A stretch of DNA of 64,000 nt from Anastrepha obliqua. Its lineage: Eukaryota > Arthropoda > Insecta > Diptera > Tephritidae. The translations under genes and the position numbers were made by a program. Every line of letters starts with the position of its first letter. The first letter of the stretch is position 1. The stretch is taken from assembly GCF_027943255.1 (NCBI RefSeq), contig NC_072893.1:123565784-123629783 (forward strand), given 5' to 3'. Shown here piece by piece: positions 12,441-23,759 of the stretch. The notes beneath the pieces are model-generated. The model was not told where the DNA came from and made no database searches. It worked only from the letters and a program-made list of their open reading frames with translations.

Positions 12441-13624
12441 GTATGCAGTTCCAGCTCACAGTTGGTAGAAATGTCCGCCACACAATGGTGGAATGACTCT
12501 TATCGGGTATGATTTACAATAGCAAAGCCTTCATACCAGCTGTTCTTAAAAATCATGAAATTACGGAAATATCAGAGAAGAAATTTATTGTCACAACAAC
12601 AACACCTACCGCATTTATTCTATACCGCGTACCTTGTTTTGTTGTTGTTTTGCGCTCTTGTAATTTTTGATTTTTTCTCTAACCACTACTGTCAAAATTT
12701 CATTGTCAAGTTGCTTTCAAAAAACATCTAAAGCTGAGCTCTGTTTGTTAGCCACAACAATGTACTCGCACTAAATATTTTCAGCCACGTGCATTGTTAG
12801 GTGAGAAGAAACAAATACCTAAAACTATAATGGGAAAAAGTTGTGTTATCGTTAAAATCGCATTAAGAAGATACGCAGGGTTAGCACTCATTTATACTCG
12901 TACAATAAGTAAAAGATAATGGGCGCAATAGTAAAATGAAACGTTGTAATTTTTCAGCTGACTTAGCTGCTTAGCTCTGCGTAATTGTCAAATTAGAAAT
13001 CATTCTTTAGTTAAACTGAAATGTTATAGGAAATACATTTTGTATTTGCGAAAACATGTATAATTTAATGTGACCTAGAAAATGAAACAAGTACCTGTTC
13101 AAATTTGATGACTCACATTTTTATAAAAAATGCAGCAAAAAGACTCCATTATCTTTTGACGGCATTGAAGGCTCTACTTAAAATTGTTAGAATAATCCGA
13201 TATAAATTAAATAAGCACCGTTTTGTGCGCTAGCTTTGTTGCCTTTTTCAAGGTAATTTCATTATGCTTCTCTCATAGAAACACTCGTCCCTCTTGGGTA
13301 AGCAAACTAGGATAGTAAATTTTCAGAAACTTCTCAAGAAGCGAGGTTTTTAGTTGCGTTGGTAATTACTTGGCTGCTGGGACGAACTAAAAGATGGATG
13401 TATAAGAAACCTCCTACCAAGCTTTCGGAGCACCTGGCGTACCACTATCGATGTGTGTGGCCCTTCGTTGCCCAGATGGAACACAATTTCCCTCCAATAG
13501 GCAAAAACTTGCCACTTCCATTTAGTTGAGAGTACAGATTTGAATTAAAAGGTAGGCAGTAGGTAAGCAAAGTCAACAGGACAAGCAGAATGCCTGAGAC
13601 AAGGTTTATGGAAACGAGTTCAAG
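12441..13624. other. Gene-free stretch
   Basis: No coding region, RNA gene or clear repeat is recognised. Confidence 0.4.
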
Positions 13625-14443
13625 TATACATTTTGTCAAAAAAATATCGGGAATTGTTCATTTTAATTCTCTCAGTCAACCGCAGATGTACTGTGCAATT
13701 TTCACTATGAATAAAAATATCGAACAAAGAATTTGTCTTAAATTTTGTGTTTTGAACGGGATTTCGTGTAGCGAATCGTTGAAAATGTTGCAGAAAGCCT
13801 ATGGCGAGTGCGCTTTATTAAAAACACGGGTCTACGAGTGTTATAAGACTTTTGCAGAGGGCCGAGAAGTCATGGAAGATTTGCCCCGATCTGGTTGCCT
13901 ATCAACGTCTTCAACGAATGAAAACATCGACAAAGCCAAGGAAATGGTGATGGAAAACTATCATTTAAAAAACCACCTCAAAGTCGGTCAAAAGTGAAAG
14001 TCATGCTACTCGTTTTTTTTTTATTATCATGATGTTGTGCACTCGGATATTATTTGGAAGTTATGCGGCGTTTGAGAGAGAATGTGCGTAGGAAACGGCC
14101 CAATCTGTGAAAAGGAAACTCACCGTCTCACAAGTCTCATATTGTGAACATTTTTTTGACCAAAAACTCGACAAATATCAGCGAACAACCACCGTATTCA
14201 TCGGATTTATAGCCCCCTGTGACTTTTTTCTTCTCCCAAAACTTAAATTGTACGCCGAAGAAACTGAAGAAGATCTCTTCAAACGCCTTTAAAAGGTGCT
14301 TTGATGACTGGACTAATCGTTGGCATATGTGTATTGCTTCGAATGGAGCCTATTTTGAAGGCAACAAAATAAACTTTGATGATTAAACAATTACCTTGCG
14401 TTTTATTCAACAATTCCGGGCACTTTTTTGACAGAATATATAC
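13625..14443 (+). mobile_element. Internally deleted mariner element
   Basis: Mariner-family DNA transposon of about 0.8 kb, shorter than the usual 1.3 kb. The terminal inverted repeats match well: 13633-13658 (TTGTCAAAAAAATATCGGGA...) against the complement of 14409-14436 (TGTCAAAAAAGTGCCCGGA...), flanked by TATA-rich sequence consistent with a TA target. An N-terminal transposase frame starts near 13708 with a helix-turn-helix region (FCVLNGISCSESLKMLQKAY, then DLPRSGCLS linker). The catalytic middle is lost; a C-terminal remnant at 14107-14292 has APCDFFLLPKLKLYA, the segment around the third catalytic Asp. It cannot encode an active transposase. Confidence 0.85.
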
Positions 14444-14479
14444 CATAAGTTCGATAGGTTCCTAATTTCACAAGTTTCT

Positions 14480-14770
14480 TACGAGGTTAATCTAAGTGGA
14501 CTAATTTGGACGCAAAGGGACACTGAGCTGGGCATGTCTGTATTCGAAATTCGGAGTTCCGGATAAAAAATTTTGTAGGTGCTTTAGAGATGAGAAAGAG
14601 ACAGAAGCGGACAGGCAACACTTCAATAAACTCGCTCCATATTCTCCAGAACCACTCGCTCGCGGAATATTACAGTTTAGGTACCGTCTTGCTGGAGAGG
14701 CTGACTAGATTCACCAAACGGTCGGTGTGGTTTAGGGGCATACAAGGATAGGAAAGCAGTCTAATCTAAC
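14480..14770 (+). mobile_element. 3' scrap of an RNase H LINE
   Basis: Short fragment. Frames give GH-ELGM, then FCRCF-DEKETE followed by PLARGILQFR, which fits the C-terminal zinc-knuckle segment of RNase H-bearing LINEs such as the copy at 37169-38092. Frame-broken and without the upstream domains. Confidence 0.45.
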
Positions 14771-15800
14771 CGTACGTTTTCTAATGTGAAGCTTGCAATC
14801 CACTTCAGTTAATAACCAACTGGATAGCTACTAAATAGCTTGAAATAAAAAAAAAAAAAAATTATCTTTTGAAACGGCATATTCTTGAAACTCATTTAGA
14901 TAAAGACGGCGTCAGGCGTTGAACTTAAGGTGACTCGAATACCATACAAGCGATTTTCTAATATACAAAAATGCCGTAATGCTTGGTAAGCGGGCCAACT
15001 CAGCTCTAAGATATGGACAAACGAAATAACTATTATTTACCGTTAACTCAGGGAAGCGCACTTGTCGCCAGTGTCTAAAAATAGCGCTCCTCTTTATGAG
15101 TAATTTTGATTAGGCATGACAATTGTGCCTGCTGCTCGCACATTCTTATCACTTCGAATTATCTTACCAAAATTTAATCAAATGCAGGTAATGAGAAACT
15201 TTTTGATAAGATAATCGTTGGAGGTGCGCGTCGCATAGAAGTATGTACACACAGGCATGACTCTATATATGTATGTATGTATGTATTGATAGACATGTTT
15301 CCAAGTGGATTAGGGAAATATTGCTGGGAGATCCAGTTCAAATTAAGGCTTGCAGAAAAACAAAAAAAAAATTTTTATTATAGAAATAAAAAATAATGAT
15401 TTTTTTTAAATAAAATTGGTTTACTAATTTACGAGTTTCATTATTTTCGTAGTAAAATATGTAGTAATAGTTGTTTTGCGGCGCAAAGGTGTGATGGTAC
15501 GTGTATGTACATATGTATGTGTGTCACCTAATTGAAATGCCTAACGCAAAGTGGTTGAATTCAAGCGATATCATACATCTTCGATGTGCCCAAAACACAA
15601 CATGCACACATATGCACATGTACATATACATACATATATGGAGTGTATGGATGTTTAGTAAGGAGAATAGGCACCCCACCTCTGTATTCGCATAAATAAT
15701 TACGCTTACACTGTTGGACGTGATTACTTCAAACAAACAATTTTTCCCATTAAAACGTCAGTAAATTACTTTTCAGAAGATGAACAACCCAGATTGAATG
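14771..15800. other. Gene-free stretch with TATG microsatellite
   Basis: Contains a short TATG/TGTA repeat at about 15267-15290 and TACATATG-type words at 15490-15640. No coding region is supported. Confidence 0.4.
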
Positions 15801-15802
15801 TA

Positions 15803-16825
15803 CGAGGTGTGTTCAAAAAGTATCGCGAATTTTGAATTTTCGCAGGTTACGTATATTCGAATTTCGTTTTTTTTGTGGCGATATGTTGGTACTCATATCT
15901 CTCACTCATGCCGACGAGTTCGGCCATTTTGAATGTGCAGTTAACTGTTGACAGCTGCTTTGCTTGCACGTATTTCGGCTGGCCTTCGCCCGAGCACTTC
16001 AACAACAAACGAAAAAATTGATGAAGTGAAGAAAATGGTATTGTCCAATCGTCAAATCACCGTTAGAGAAGTTGCTGAGGACCTAGACATATCGATTGGC
16101 TCGTGCCATTCGATTTTTTTTCAATGATTTGTGCTTGAGACAGGTCGCCGCAAAAGTTATAACTGGTGACGAATCGTGGATTTTGGGTTATGACGTGGGA
16201 ACCAAAGCTCAATTATCTCAATGGAAGCTGCCGCACGAACCAAGACCGAAAAAAGCGCGCCAAACTCGGTCGCATGTGAAAGTTTTGCTTACCGTTTTCT
16301 TCGATTGCAGAGGCGTTGTGCGTCATGAGTTCTTGCCACAGGGTAAATTAGGGTTAATTAGGAATATTACCTGCAAGTTATGCGCAATTTGCGCTAAGCA
16401 ATCCGCCCGTAACGCTCGGATTTGTGGAAGAACAAAAATTGCTCTTGCATCGCGATAACGCCCCTGCTCACACATCGTTGCTTGTACGCGACTTTTTGGC
16501 CAAAAACAACACACTAATGATGCCACAGACACCGTATTTCTCAGATCTGGCCCCTTGTGACTTTTTCTTGTTCCCGACACTGAAGGGGCCCATGAAAGGA
16601 CGACGCTACGCTACGATTGACGAGATAAAGACGTCATCAAAGGAGGAGCTGAACAAGATAAAAAAAAAAGATTTTTTGAAGTGTTTCGAAGATTGGGAAA
16701 AACGTTGGCACAAGTGCATAATATCTCATGGGGATTACTTTGAAGAGAACAAAATAGATATTAATGAATAAATAAATAATTTTTGAAAAAACACAAAAGT
16801 CACGATACTTTTTGAACACACCTCG
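15803..16825 (+). mobile_element. Mariner element with exact TIRs and TA target
   Basis: A 1023-bp mariner. The first 23 bases (CGAGGTGTGTTCAAAAAGTA + TCG) are exactly the complement of the last 23, and both sides are flanked by TA. Transposase pieces appear in order: helix-turn-helix linker (NEKIDEVKKMVLSNRQ), a deletion, then VITGDESW (first Asp), YDVGTKAQ, HRDNAPAHTS (second Asp), and DLAPCDFFLFP (third Asp, D34D spacing class). A frameshift lies between about 16345 and 16424, and the region between the HTH and VITGDESW is missing. The ends look fresh, so the copy could in principle be moved by a related active transposase; the encoded protein is broken. Confidence 0.92.
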
Positions 16826-17384
16826 TAAGTATGTAATTATAAGTACAGGCATTATTAGTAAAGTATTTACATTTTCTTTCTCGCTATTCTACCCGATGTT
16901 ACGTCATACTGCGCTATGTTATGTTGAATTTGTTATGTTGCTTTTTGGTTTGGTAATATTTGTTGAGCTATGGCAGAGCTGTTTTATTTATTATTATTAT
17001 CATTTATATTATTTAATTTTAGGCTAATAATCTTTGATGGTAGTTGACTGGATTAATTAAATGATATTAATTTTTTTTAATTATTATATTGTAAATTAAA
17101 TTTTAAAATTGTATTAATTTTAATTGAATGATTTTATATATGTATATTATTAATAATCATGTTTCATGTAAATAAATAAAATATTTTTAATTATAATTTA
17201 ATATTCTTTCATTTATTCTGCTTTATTTTTTATTATTTTTAGTTTTTAAATTTTTTTATATTAGCTTATTTCTATTCATTTAATTTTCCTTTATTACTTA
17301 ATTTTATTTTATGCTACTTATTATTATTTTCGTTTTGCTGTTTTATTAACTTTATTTTATTTTACCTTATTTTTGAGCTTAATC

Positions 17385-18020
17385 CATCTCGGTTATTGCC
17401 GGGGATTACATATCCCGTAGTCCAAGTTCTACGCCCATGCGATTTCTATTGCCTAAATATTTAGAAATCTACGAACTATTGTACATGTGTCCAGTATGGT
17501 CGACTTTTGCATGATTTCTAAGAGGTGTTGGCAGTCATACTTCTTCAAATTTTTGATTAGATGCTTAGGCACTAATCCAGTGGAAGATATAATTATTGGA
17601 ATTATATTCACCTTCCTCGCTTTGTACATCTGTTTCAGTTCTATGGCCAAAGCAGCATACTTCGATACTTTGGTGGAGTATGTGCTTTGGATGTTGCGAT
17701 TAAGGGGCACCGCTATATCGATTACTTCGATCGTTTTATTTGTCTTGTCGAACAAGATAATGTCAGGTTTGTTGGCAGCTGCGGTTTGATCTATAGAAAT
17801 AAATCTGTCCTAGTACAATTTAAAATTTGCATTTTCGATTATTGCCTTTGGTTCATATTTAAAATACAAGACTTCTGCTTGTAAGAGACCGTGTTTTATC
17901 GCAAGTTGTTGGTGGAGGATCTTTGCTATATTGTTATGTCTCATGACATATTCACGGTGGGCAAGTACGCTACATCCAGCAATTATATGGTCGATTGTTT
18001 CGCCGTAAATGCCGCACCTT
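17385..18020 (-). mobile_element. R4/Dong-like LINE fragment, restriction-like endonuclease end
   Basis: On the minus strand the sequence gives, in order, a CCHC knuckle (CRRCGIYGETIDHIIAGC), a ~110-residue spacer with one in-frame TAG (about 17815-17820), then KPDIILFDK and IEVIDIAVP followed by KYAALAIEL and IIPIIISSTGL. Knuckle plus PD...D..(V)P layout is that of the C-terminal restriction-like endonuclease of R2/R4/Dong-type non-LTR elements, which act at specific DNA targets. No reverse transcriptase remains. It lies directly against the (TTTTA)n array. Clade assignment is from remembered family patterns. Confidence 0.7.
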
Positions 18021-18024
18021 CGGC

Positions 18025-18088
18025 ATTTATTTTATTGTATTTTATTTTATTTTATTTTATTTTATTTTATTTTATTTTATTTTATTTT
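18025..18088. repeat. (TTTTA)n microsatellite
   Basis: About a dozen near-perfect copies of the pentamer TTTTA (read as ATTTT or TAAAA on the other strand), the cleanest part of the surrounding T-rich block. Confidence 0.9.
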
Positions 18089-18833
18089 TATTTACAATAT
18101 TTTTATTTTTTTTCATTGTATATTCTTTTCACATTCTTGTAGTTTACTCCATTCCACTTCATTTATTTTAATTAATTTTTTTTTTTAATTTATTTTAATT
18201 TTATTTTAATCAAATGTTTTATTTTAACTTCTCTATTCTATTTATGATATTGTTTAATTATTTATTTTATTTTATTTTGTTTTAATTTTGAATTTTCTTT
18301 TAGGTGTTCTAATTTAAATTCGTATGTTAATTCATATTTTTATTTTAACGAGTTTCTTTTATATTACGCTATTTAATTAAGTTTAAGTTCGTTTTATTTG
18401 AATTGAATTTTCTTTATTTCTTTGCTTCTTTTTATTTTATTGTATGTGACTTTACTAGTTTTAGTTTAGTTCTAGTGTGTAATTAGAAATTATATTATTT
18501 AATTTTATTGTATTTTAAGTATTCTAATATTATTCCGCATTCTTTTATTCTGTTTTTTTATGTCTTTCAATGAATCCGTCTTCCGCACAATTTTGTTGCC
18601 ACATCCTCGCTACCTACCTGTTTAGTGGTTATTTACAGCATGAATATATATCCAGTTTGTGTCATTTAAGAGTCTTATTAGGTTGTTAACGTCTAAACCT
18701 AACAGCCTTGTTTTACTTCACTTACTTTATTTTAAGTTTTTGATTTTAATTGAATTAAATTTACATTAACTTAATTTCTATATAATATTCCTTATGTCGG
18801 CTACCTAACCTAACAAGTATGTGGTTACTTGTA

Positions 18834-18920
18834 TATCGCCATCACTAATCGGAAACTCAAACGAATATATCGATTGTCAGACAGCCGTTGTAAACACACC
18901 AATCAGCTGTGATGGCGATG
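18834..18920. repeat. Short inverted repeat, possible mini-MITE
   Basis: ATCGCCATCAC at 18835-18845 is exactly inverted as GTGATGGCGAT at 18909-18919, enclosing about 63 bp. No clear target duplication was found, so it could be a tiny MITE or a chance palindrome. Confidence 0.35.
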
Positions 18921-20288
18921 TTTCTTGTGTCAACACGTCAATCAAAAAAGAAAAAAATTGCCTTCAAATGTGGTTAACATTTTTTTGATTTGCTGGTAAT
19001 TTTGTTGGTTTCTGCTTTTACCTGATGCTATCTGACCATATCGAATAAAGTCGATTAAATGCATTGATTAAAATCAAGTAAGGGCATGCTGCTTTACGGT
19101 TCATTAATTCGCGGTGAAACATGAATAAAAAAATGAATTAGAAAGTGATGGAATCGAAAAGCAAACGTATTCATTAAAGCCGAGTTACCGAGTCTTAAGC
19201 CAAAGCATTTGTGATAGCTAAAACGGAGAAATTGGGAATCAGTTGTGGTAAGTACGTGTAGTGACCCGCTTTCGGATAGCTCGGAGATGACTTGCACATT
19301 GTTTTGCTAAATTGGGGCGATATGAATGAGTGATGTAATTGCAATGACAAGAATTGTGATAATCCCGTTTGAATGAAAGTTGGGTTTGCCTTGGCGGAAC
19401 TAAATAGATTTACATGTGTCCGGTAAATGAAAAATTTTTGCCCAAAAATGTATGTGGACGGGACGTTTTATGCTGTTACAACAACAAAATGCTTGTTGCC
19501 GCTACAGCCGGGTATATTTTGCCTCAAGGATAGGGAATTATATTCCAGCAGCATTCTGCAAAATCGCTAACGCTTTATGTTGTTAATAGAAGATAATTTT
19601 TTTGAGATTCCCAAGATAAGATATCTGTGAGCAAGCGCTTGACAATGATAATTTATTTCCTGTCTAAGTTAGCAGCATTAACAAGGAAGGCTATTGAGAT
19701 ACATACATGTGTATGTATGTACTTTATTCCATATTTAGTGGATCCATAAGTATGGAGCAATGTAATTATAATTTTATATACGTTAACAATTGCTATTTTA
19801 AATTCTTTAGCTGCTTTATTTAAAGAACTGTATTGTACCACATTTTTCATGTTTTTTTATTGAATTTTTATTATATGAAAGCTTTTTGTTCGTCTAGCCT
19901 TTTGATAGTGCCTACTTAACTTCAGGTATATTAGTTGAAAGGCGCACGTTCTCATTACAAGTGCAGCACAAGTACTCATTATAAATTGCTCCTGACTTAA
20001 ATCACACTACTTGAATATAATTTTAGGTTATAATTTACCCATTTTCGTTCAAATCCATAGGGAACGGATACATTTTTAGAACTCTTGTGATATGAAATGA
20101 ACAGAATATTTGATTTTCTTAAAACTGTTCCAAATTATTAAATACCTTTAATTGTTAACAGTAAAAATGAAGTAAAATTTTCGCTTACCTTTGGTTTCTT
20201 TTCAGATATAAATAATAAAAAAAAATTAAACAAAATATCAAAATTTTATATAATACTTGCGATATAGATAACATATTAGTTCGATAAA
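18921..20288. other. Intergenic, with a weak copy of the hairpin repeat
   Basis: No gene is supported. At about 19461-19585 TTATGCTGTTACAACAACAA and CCAGCAGCATTC appear, a diverged relative of the short hairpin repeat described at 27262. The rest, up to the FAD synthase start, shows no clear promoter motif. Confidence 0.4.
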
Positions 20289-22847
20289 ATGACGAATATC
20301 GGAAATTTGTTACACTGTGTGTCCAAGCAAATTCAACGCTCGGATCGTGACGCTGCCATAAGTTCCTTTTTAGCTACAACTACGGAGACAGAAAATATCA
20401 AACCTGACCACTGTGCTATTAAGCGTGTTGAGAAATTGGAGAAGGAGACATATGCGGTAAGTATATATAAGTTAACACAGAAAAAGCACAAAAAGATAAA
20501 ATTGTAAAACTTATTTCCATATTTTTTTATAAAGACAAATCCACCTGGTTAAGGAAATACACCGCAGTTAGTTAGACTTCAAACTTATATAGGGAGGAAA
20601 GTGTCCGAATAAGTGGAGAGGGCGGTGTGGTCTATTTGCGCATGACTGGCAAGTGTTTGTACTGACAGAATTTAACCCGATTCTGTAGCTCGAGGGGTTA
20701 CAAACCGTTGTCCTAAGCTGGTTACATGGTTCGGTGGCCACTACGCCGGTGTAGCGCAGTTTCTTCATATAACCAAAGAACGATTTTTTTTGGAATGATG
20801 AAAATGCGCAATACTGTAACGGAAAAAATTATAAAAAATCAGTCACTAGCAGTCTTTTGCACATATGTTCAGCATGTGAAGGCACCCCGCACTACACTGA
20901 CCACCTTTTCACATGCCCCCTCAAACCCACTCATCTAACACCCCTTTCCCTCTGGAACCAACCTGTCGAAACGGCAAGTTTCCTGGGCCTACCGTTAGAT
21001 GAGCTAGACGAAGACGACTGGTGATTTACATTGCACTGACAGGGTTTAGTATTGCTGCTACAACAAAAACAACAGTTTTTTGCGCTAAAATTTAATACAT
21101 TATATTGTAATTTAATAAGGGTTTTCCAATAAGAGGTGTTATTTGGATATTCAAAAAAAATGCTATTTAATATAAATGATCGGATGTCTATTTTATTATA
21201 AAGAGGAAGGTATGCCGTTAATAGTGGAAAATAACATCAGGCAAATGACCACCACGACCACGCTTACAGGACAATATTCTTTTCATGAAATTTTCCATAA
21301 CCGAATTGCAAAGTGACTGCCCTATGTTCTCGATAGCGAATCCTCACGAATTCCACCTTTGAGGTCTTGAATCGGCCCTGGGCTGTTGGCGTAGACCTTC
21401 TCTTTCACGTGGCCCCAAAGAAAAAGTCACAAGGTGTTAAATCAAAAGATCTCGGCCAATCGGTGGCCAATTGTGATCACCTCTTCGAGAGATAACAGGG
21501 TCCGGAAACTTTTCCCGCCGCTTGTAGAAATTAAACGTTGTCCAGATCAATACCATCCAATTCTAGACATAAAAAAATCGTTAATCAGCTCTCGATAGCG
21601 ATAGATAACACCTGTTATTGGAAAACCCTTATTTTAGAATTAATTTTGGTATCAATAGGCACGCCAGTTGTATGAAAAGGGCTGTAAAACAGCATAGCGA
21701 GAATTTTTCTATAAATTCTGTATATACAATTTAAAAATTAATGAAAATGCCGCAAATTTTGGGGAATTTTATAAAAAGTTTGCAGCTTGCCATTAGATGG
21801 TTTCTCTTGTAGTATGAACATATATTTTTTAATTAAAAAACAAGAAAAACAAAATTTTCAATGTGTGGTGACCTTATCATTATGTCACTCACTTGAATGC
21901 GTATAATATGGAATTGAGTTGTATACTTTCCACTTAATGCTCCCGCCTTCATATAACATAAGGCAAAGATAAAAGGTTAACGAAAATTAATCTTAATTTA
22001 TCTTTTCTCGCAGCTCTTCGCGCAAGTTTTGCACCTGTATCGAGCCGAGCAATTGATGTTATCGTTTAATGGTGGCAAGGATTGCACTGTTCTACTGGAC
22101 TTAATTCATGCCTACTTTAAGCGCAACAAATGCATTAGTCATATACGTTTGCCGGTATTGTATATTGAAACGGATGATGGCTTTGAGGAAGTCGAAGCGG
22201 TGGTACTCGATTGTGAACGACGGTATAATATAAATCTGGTGAGGCGCAAAGGTTGCATAAAAGAAGTGCTGGCGCAGATACTCGAGGAAATGCCCGAAAT
22301 ACGTGCTGTATTCATGGGCTCTAGACGAACGGATCCCTATTGCGAGAATCTCAATATTATGCAGGTAACCATATGAAAATTTAGTTTTTGTATTGAAAAT
22401 TTACCTCAACCTAAACCTAAATCTTAGGTAACTGATCCGGGTTGGCCAAAGTTGATGCGCATTAACCCGCTCATCGATTGGAGCTATAATGATATTTGGT
22501 ATTATACATTTGTGCGAGACGTACCATACTGCCGGCTATATGAAAAGGGTTACACATCTTTGGGCCAAAAGAATAACACAACACCAAATCCACATTTGCG
22601 CATGTTCGATCCGATTACAAGAGCTGTTACGTATAAGCATGCAGCTGAACTGGGAGATGCCAAGTATGAACGCGCTGGTCGCAATCGAAATGATTATGTG
22701 GAAACTTGCGTGACGGAAGAGAGGGAGCAAGAGCAGTACGACGTGAGTGAAGTAGAAGCAGAACCAGCAAGCGACAAGCGAGCAAGTGACAAACCAGTAG
22801 CAAAAGAAAAGTCGGGAAAAAAATCGAAGAAAACAAAAAAGCATTGA
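20289..22847 (+). CDS. Flad1: FAD synthase (FMN adenylyltransferase), PAPS-reductase-like fold
   Basis: Makes FAD from FMN and ATP, the last step of flavin cofactor synthesis. Three exons, all phase 0: 20289-20456, 22014-22364 and 22428-22847, giving 312 residues, near the length of yeast FAD synthase; the molybdopterin-binding domain of vertebrate FLAD1 is absent. Diagnostic motifs: SFNGGKDCTVLLDL (residues 73-86, ATP-binding P-loop-like), GSRRTDP (158-164), TDPGWP (175-180), RINPLIDWSYNDIW and YTSLGQKNNTTPNP in exon 3. Splice sites are standard (GTAAGT; GTAACC; CGCAG; CTTAG). The tail after about residue 265 is acidic then Lys-rich (KEKSGKKSKKTKKH). Intron 1 (1557 bp) holds two transposon insertions; intron 2 is 63 bp. 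The start ATG at 20289 is the only one that joins in frame and gives a plausible N-terminus. Confidence 0.93.
20876..21076 (+). mobile_element. Jockey-like LINE, 3' UTR only (in intron 1 of FAD synthase)
   Basis: Severely 5'-truncated LINE tail. It shares AACCTGTCGAAACGGCA, TTTCCTGGGCCTACCGTTAG and GAGCTAGACGAAGACGAC with the LINE copies at 11.8 and 31.4 kb, and ends with GACAGGGTTTAGTATTGCTG then CTACAACAAAAACAAC. Same strand as the host gene. Confidence 0.7.
21115..21632 (-). mobile_element. Deleted IS630/Tc1-mariner-superfamily element with TIRs
   Basis: 518-bp element in intron 1 of FAD synthase. 28-bp termini are inverted with one mismatch: ATAAGGGTTTTCCAATAA.AGGTGTTAT at 21115-21142 and its complement at 21605-21632. 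The minus strand carries the end of a DDE-type transposase: CDFFLWGHVKEKVYANSPGP followed after a few residues by LKGGIRE, then after a frame change AGGGHL-like text (RGRGGHLPDV). N-terminal and catalytic parts are deleted. Confidence 0.8.
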
Positions 22848-22904
22848 GGTTGTCAAAAATAGTAATTAGAAACGTTATAAATATAAATTTTACTGCAGTG
22901 TGGA

Positions 22905-23108
22905 CAAGGCGCATTCATTAAAGGTGGTGGTACAGGACCGACAAAAATATTTTGTTTGTTTGATTGTCAAGGAAAAGTATTGGCAATGTAGAAAACAAAG
23001 AATGAGCTCGCCTTGTTTCATTCTGGGCTGACAGCCACATGGACACGGCGAAAGAAAAAAAAACAAATCAGCTGATTTACCGATACCACCTTTAATAGAT
23101 TCGCCTTG
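22905..23108. mobile_element. hAT-like MITE with perfect 8-bp target duplication
   Basis: 204-bp non-coding element starting CAAGGCG and ending CGCCTTG. Inverted termini extend to AAGGCG.AT..ATTAAAGGTGGT (22906-22928 against 23085-23107). The flanking octamer AGTGTGGA occurs at 22897-22904 and again at 23109-23116, the 8-bp duplication made by hAT transposases. It lies 58 bp past the FAD synthase stop codon, so it probably sits in that gene's 3' UTR. Confidence 0.88.
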
Positions 23109-23116
23109 AGTGTGGA

Positions 23117-23759
23117 AAATTAAAAAAAGTAGACTTTTACAAAAATAAAAAAAGACAAAGATTTTGTACGAAAATTAATGCAGAATCAAATGAGCTGCCT
23201 GTAAATAGTAAAGGAAAACTATGCTAGCTTTTAAGCTATTGATATTCAATTGTAATAAAAATTAATATAGCTTTTTGTTAATTATCGAGTGCAATGCACT
23301 TCGAAGCATGCGCGCTGATAAGCAGCGTTAAAATTGTTACACATTTTACAGTGTATGTACTTAAATGCACATTTATGAATGCCCTTTATAAATTCTTCCC
23401 AAGTATATATATATTTATATAAGCGCGAAATATTCTTCGAAGAACTGCTTTGTATGTAAATAAATTTAAATTTAATGAATCTGGTGCTAAAAAATTACAA
23501 ATAAATTAAATCATACATTTTATTTTTGAAGTTAAGTAAAGTTTTACCATTGCTTTGTCTATTAATCAAACCTAATCCAAAGCAACAAAGGCCCCCATGA
23601 TTTGCAAACGTCTAGCAGATAAGCGCGAGAGTTGTAGACCAAGAATCCAGAGATGGATGTACATAATGATAATAAAATCAATGATAACATATTGAGCGGT
23701 CGCTGGGGCATCGAGAGCCACTCTATCGACAGTGTAAGAGGTTCAGAATTGAGCTGGAC
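23117..23759. other. Intergenic, 3' flank of FAD synthase
   Basis: AT-rich. An AATAAA at about 23459-23464 could serve as a polyadenylation signal for the FAD synthase transcript, but it is far (0.6 kb) from the stop. No gene seen. Confidence 0.35.

Larger units (their letters stand above)
17030..18800. repeat. T-rich degenerate TTTTA block
   Basis: Second plus-strand T-rich block, built from TTTTA, TTTAA and TTTAT words and interrupted by a retroelement fragment at about 17385-18020. The purest part, 18025-18088, is an almost perfect (TTTTA)n run. No gene content. Confidence 0.75.
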
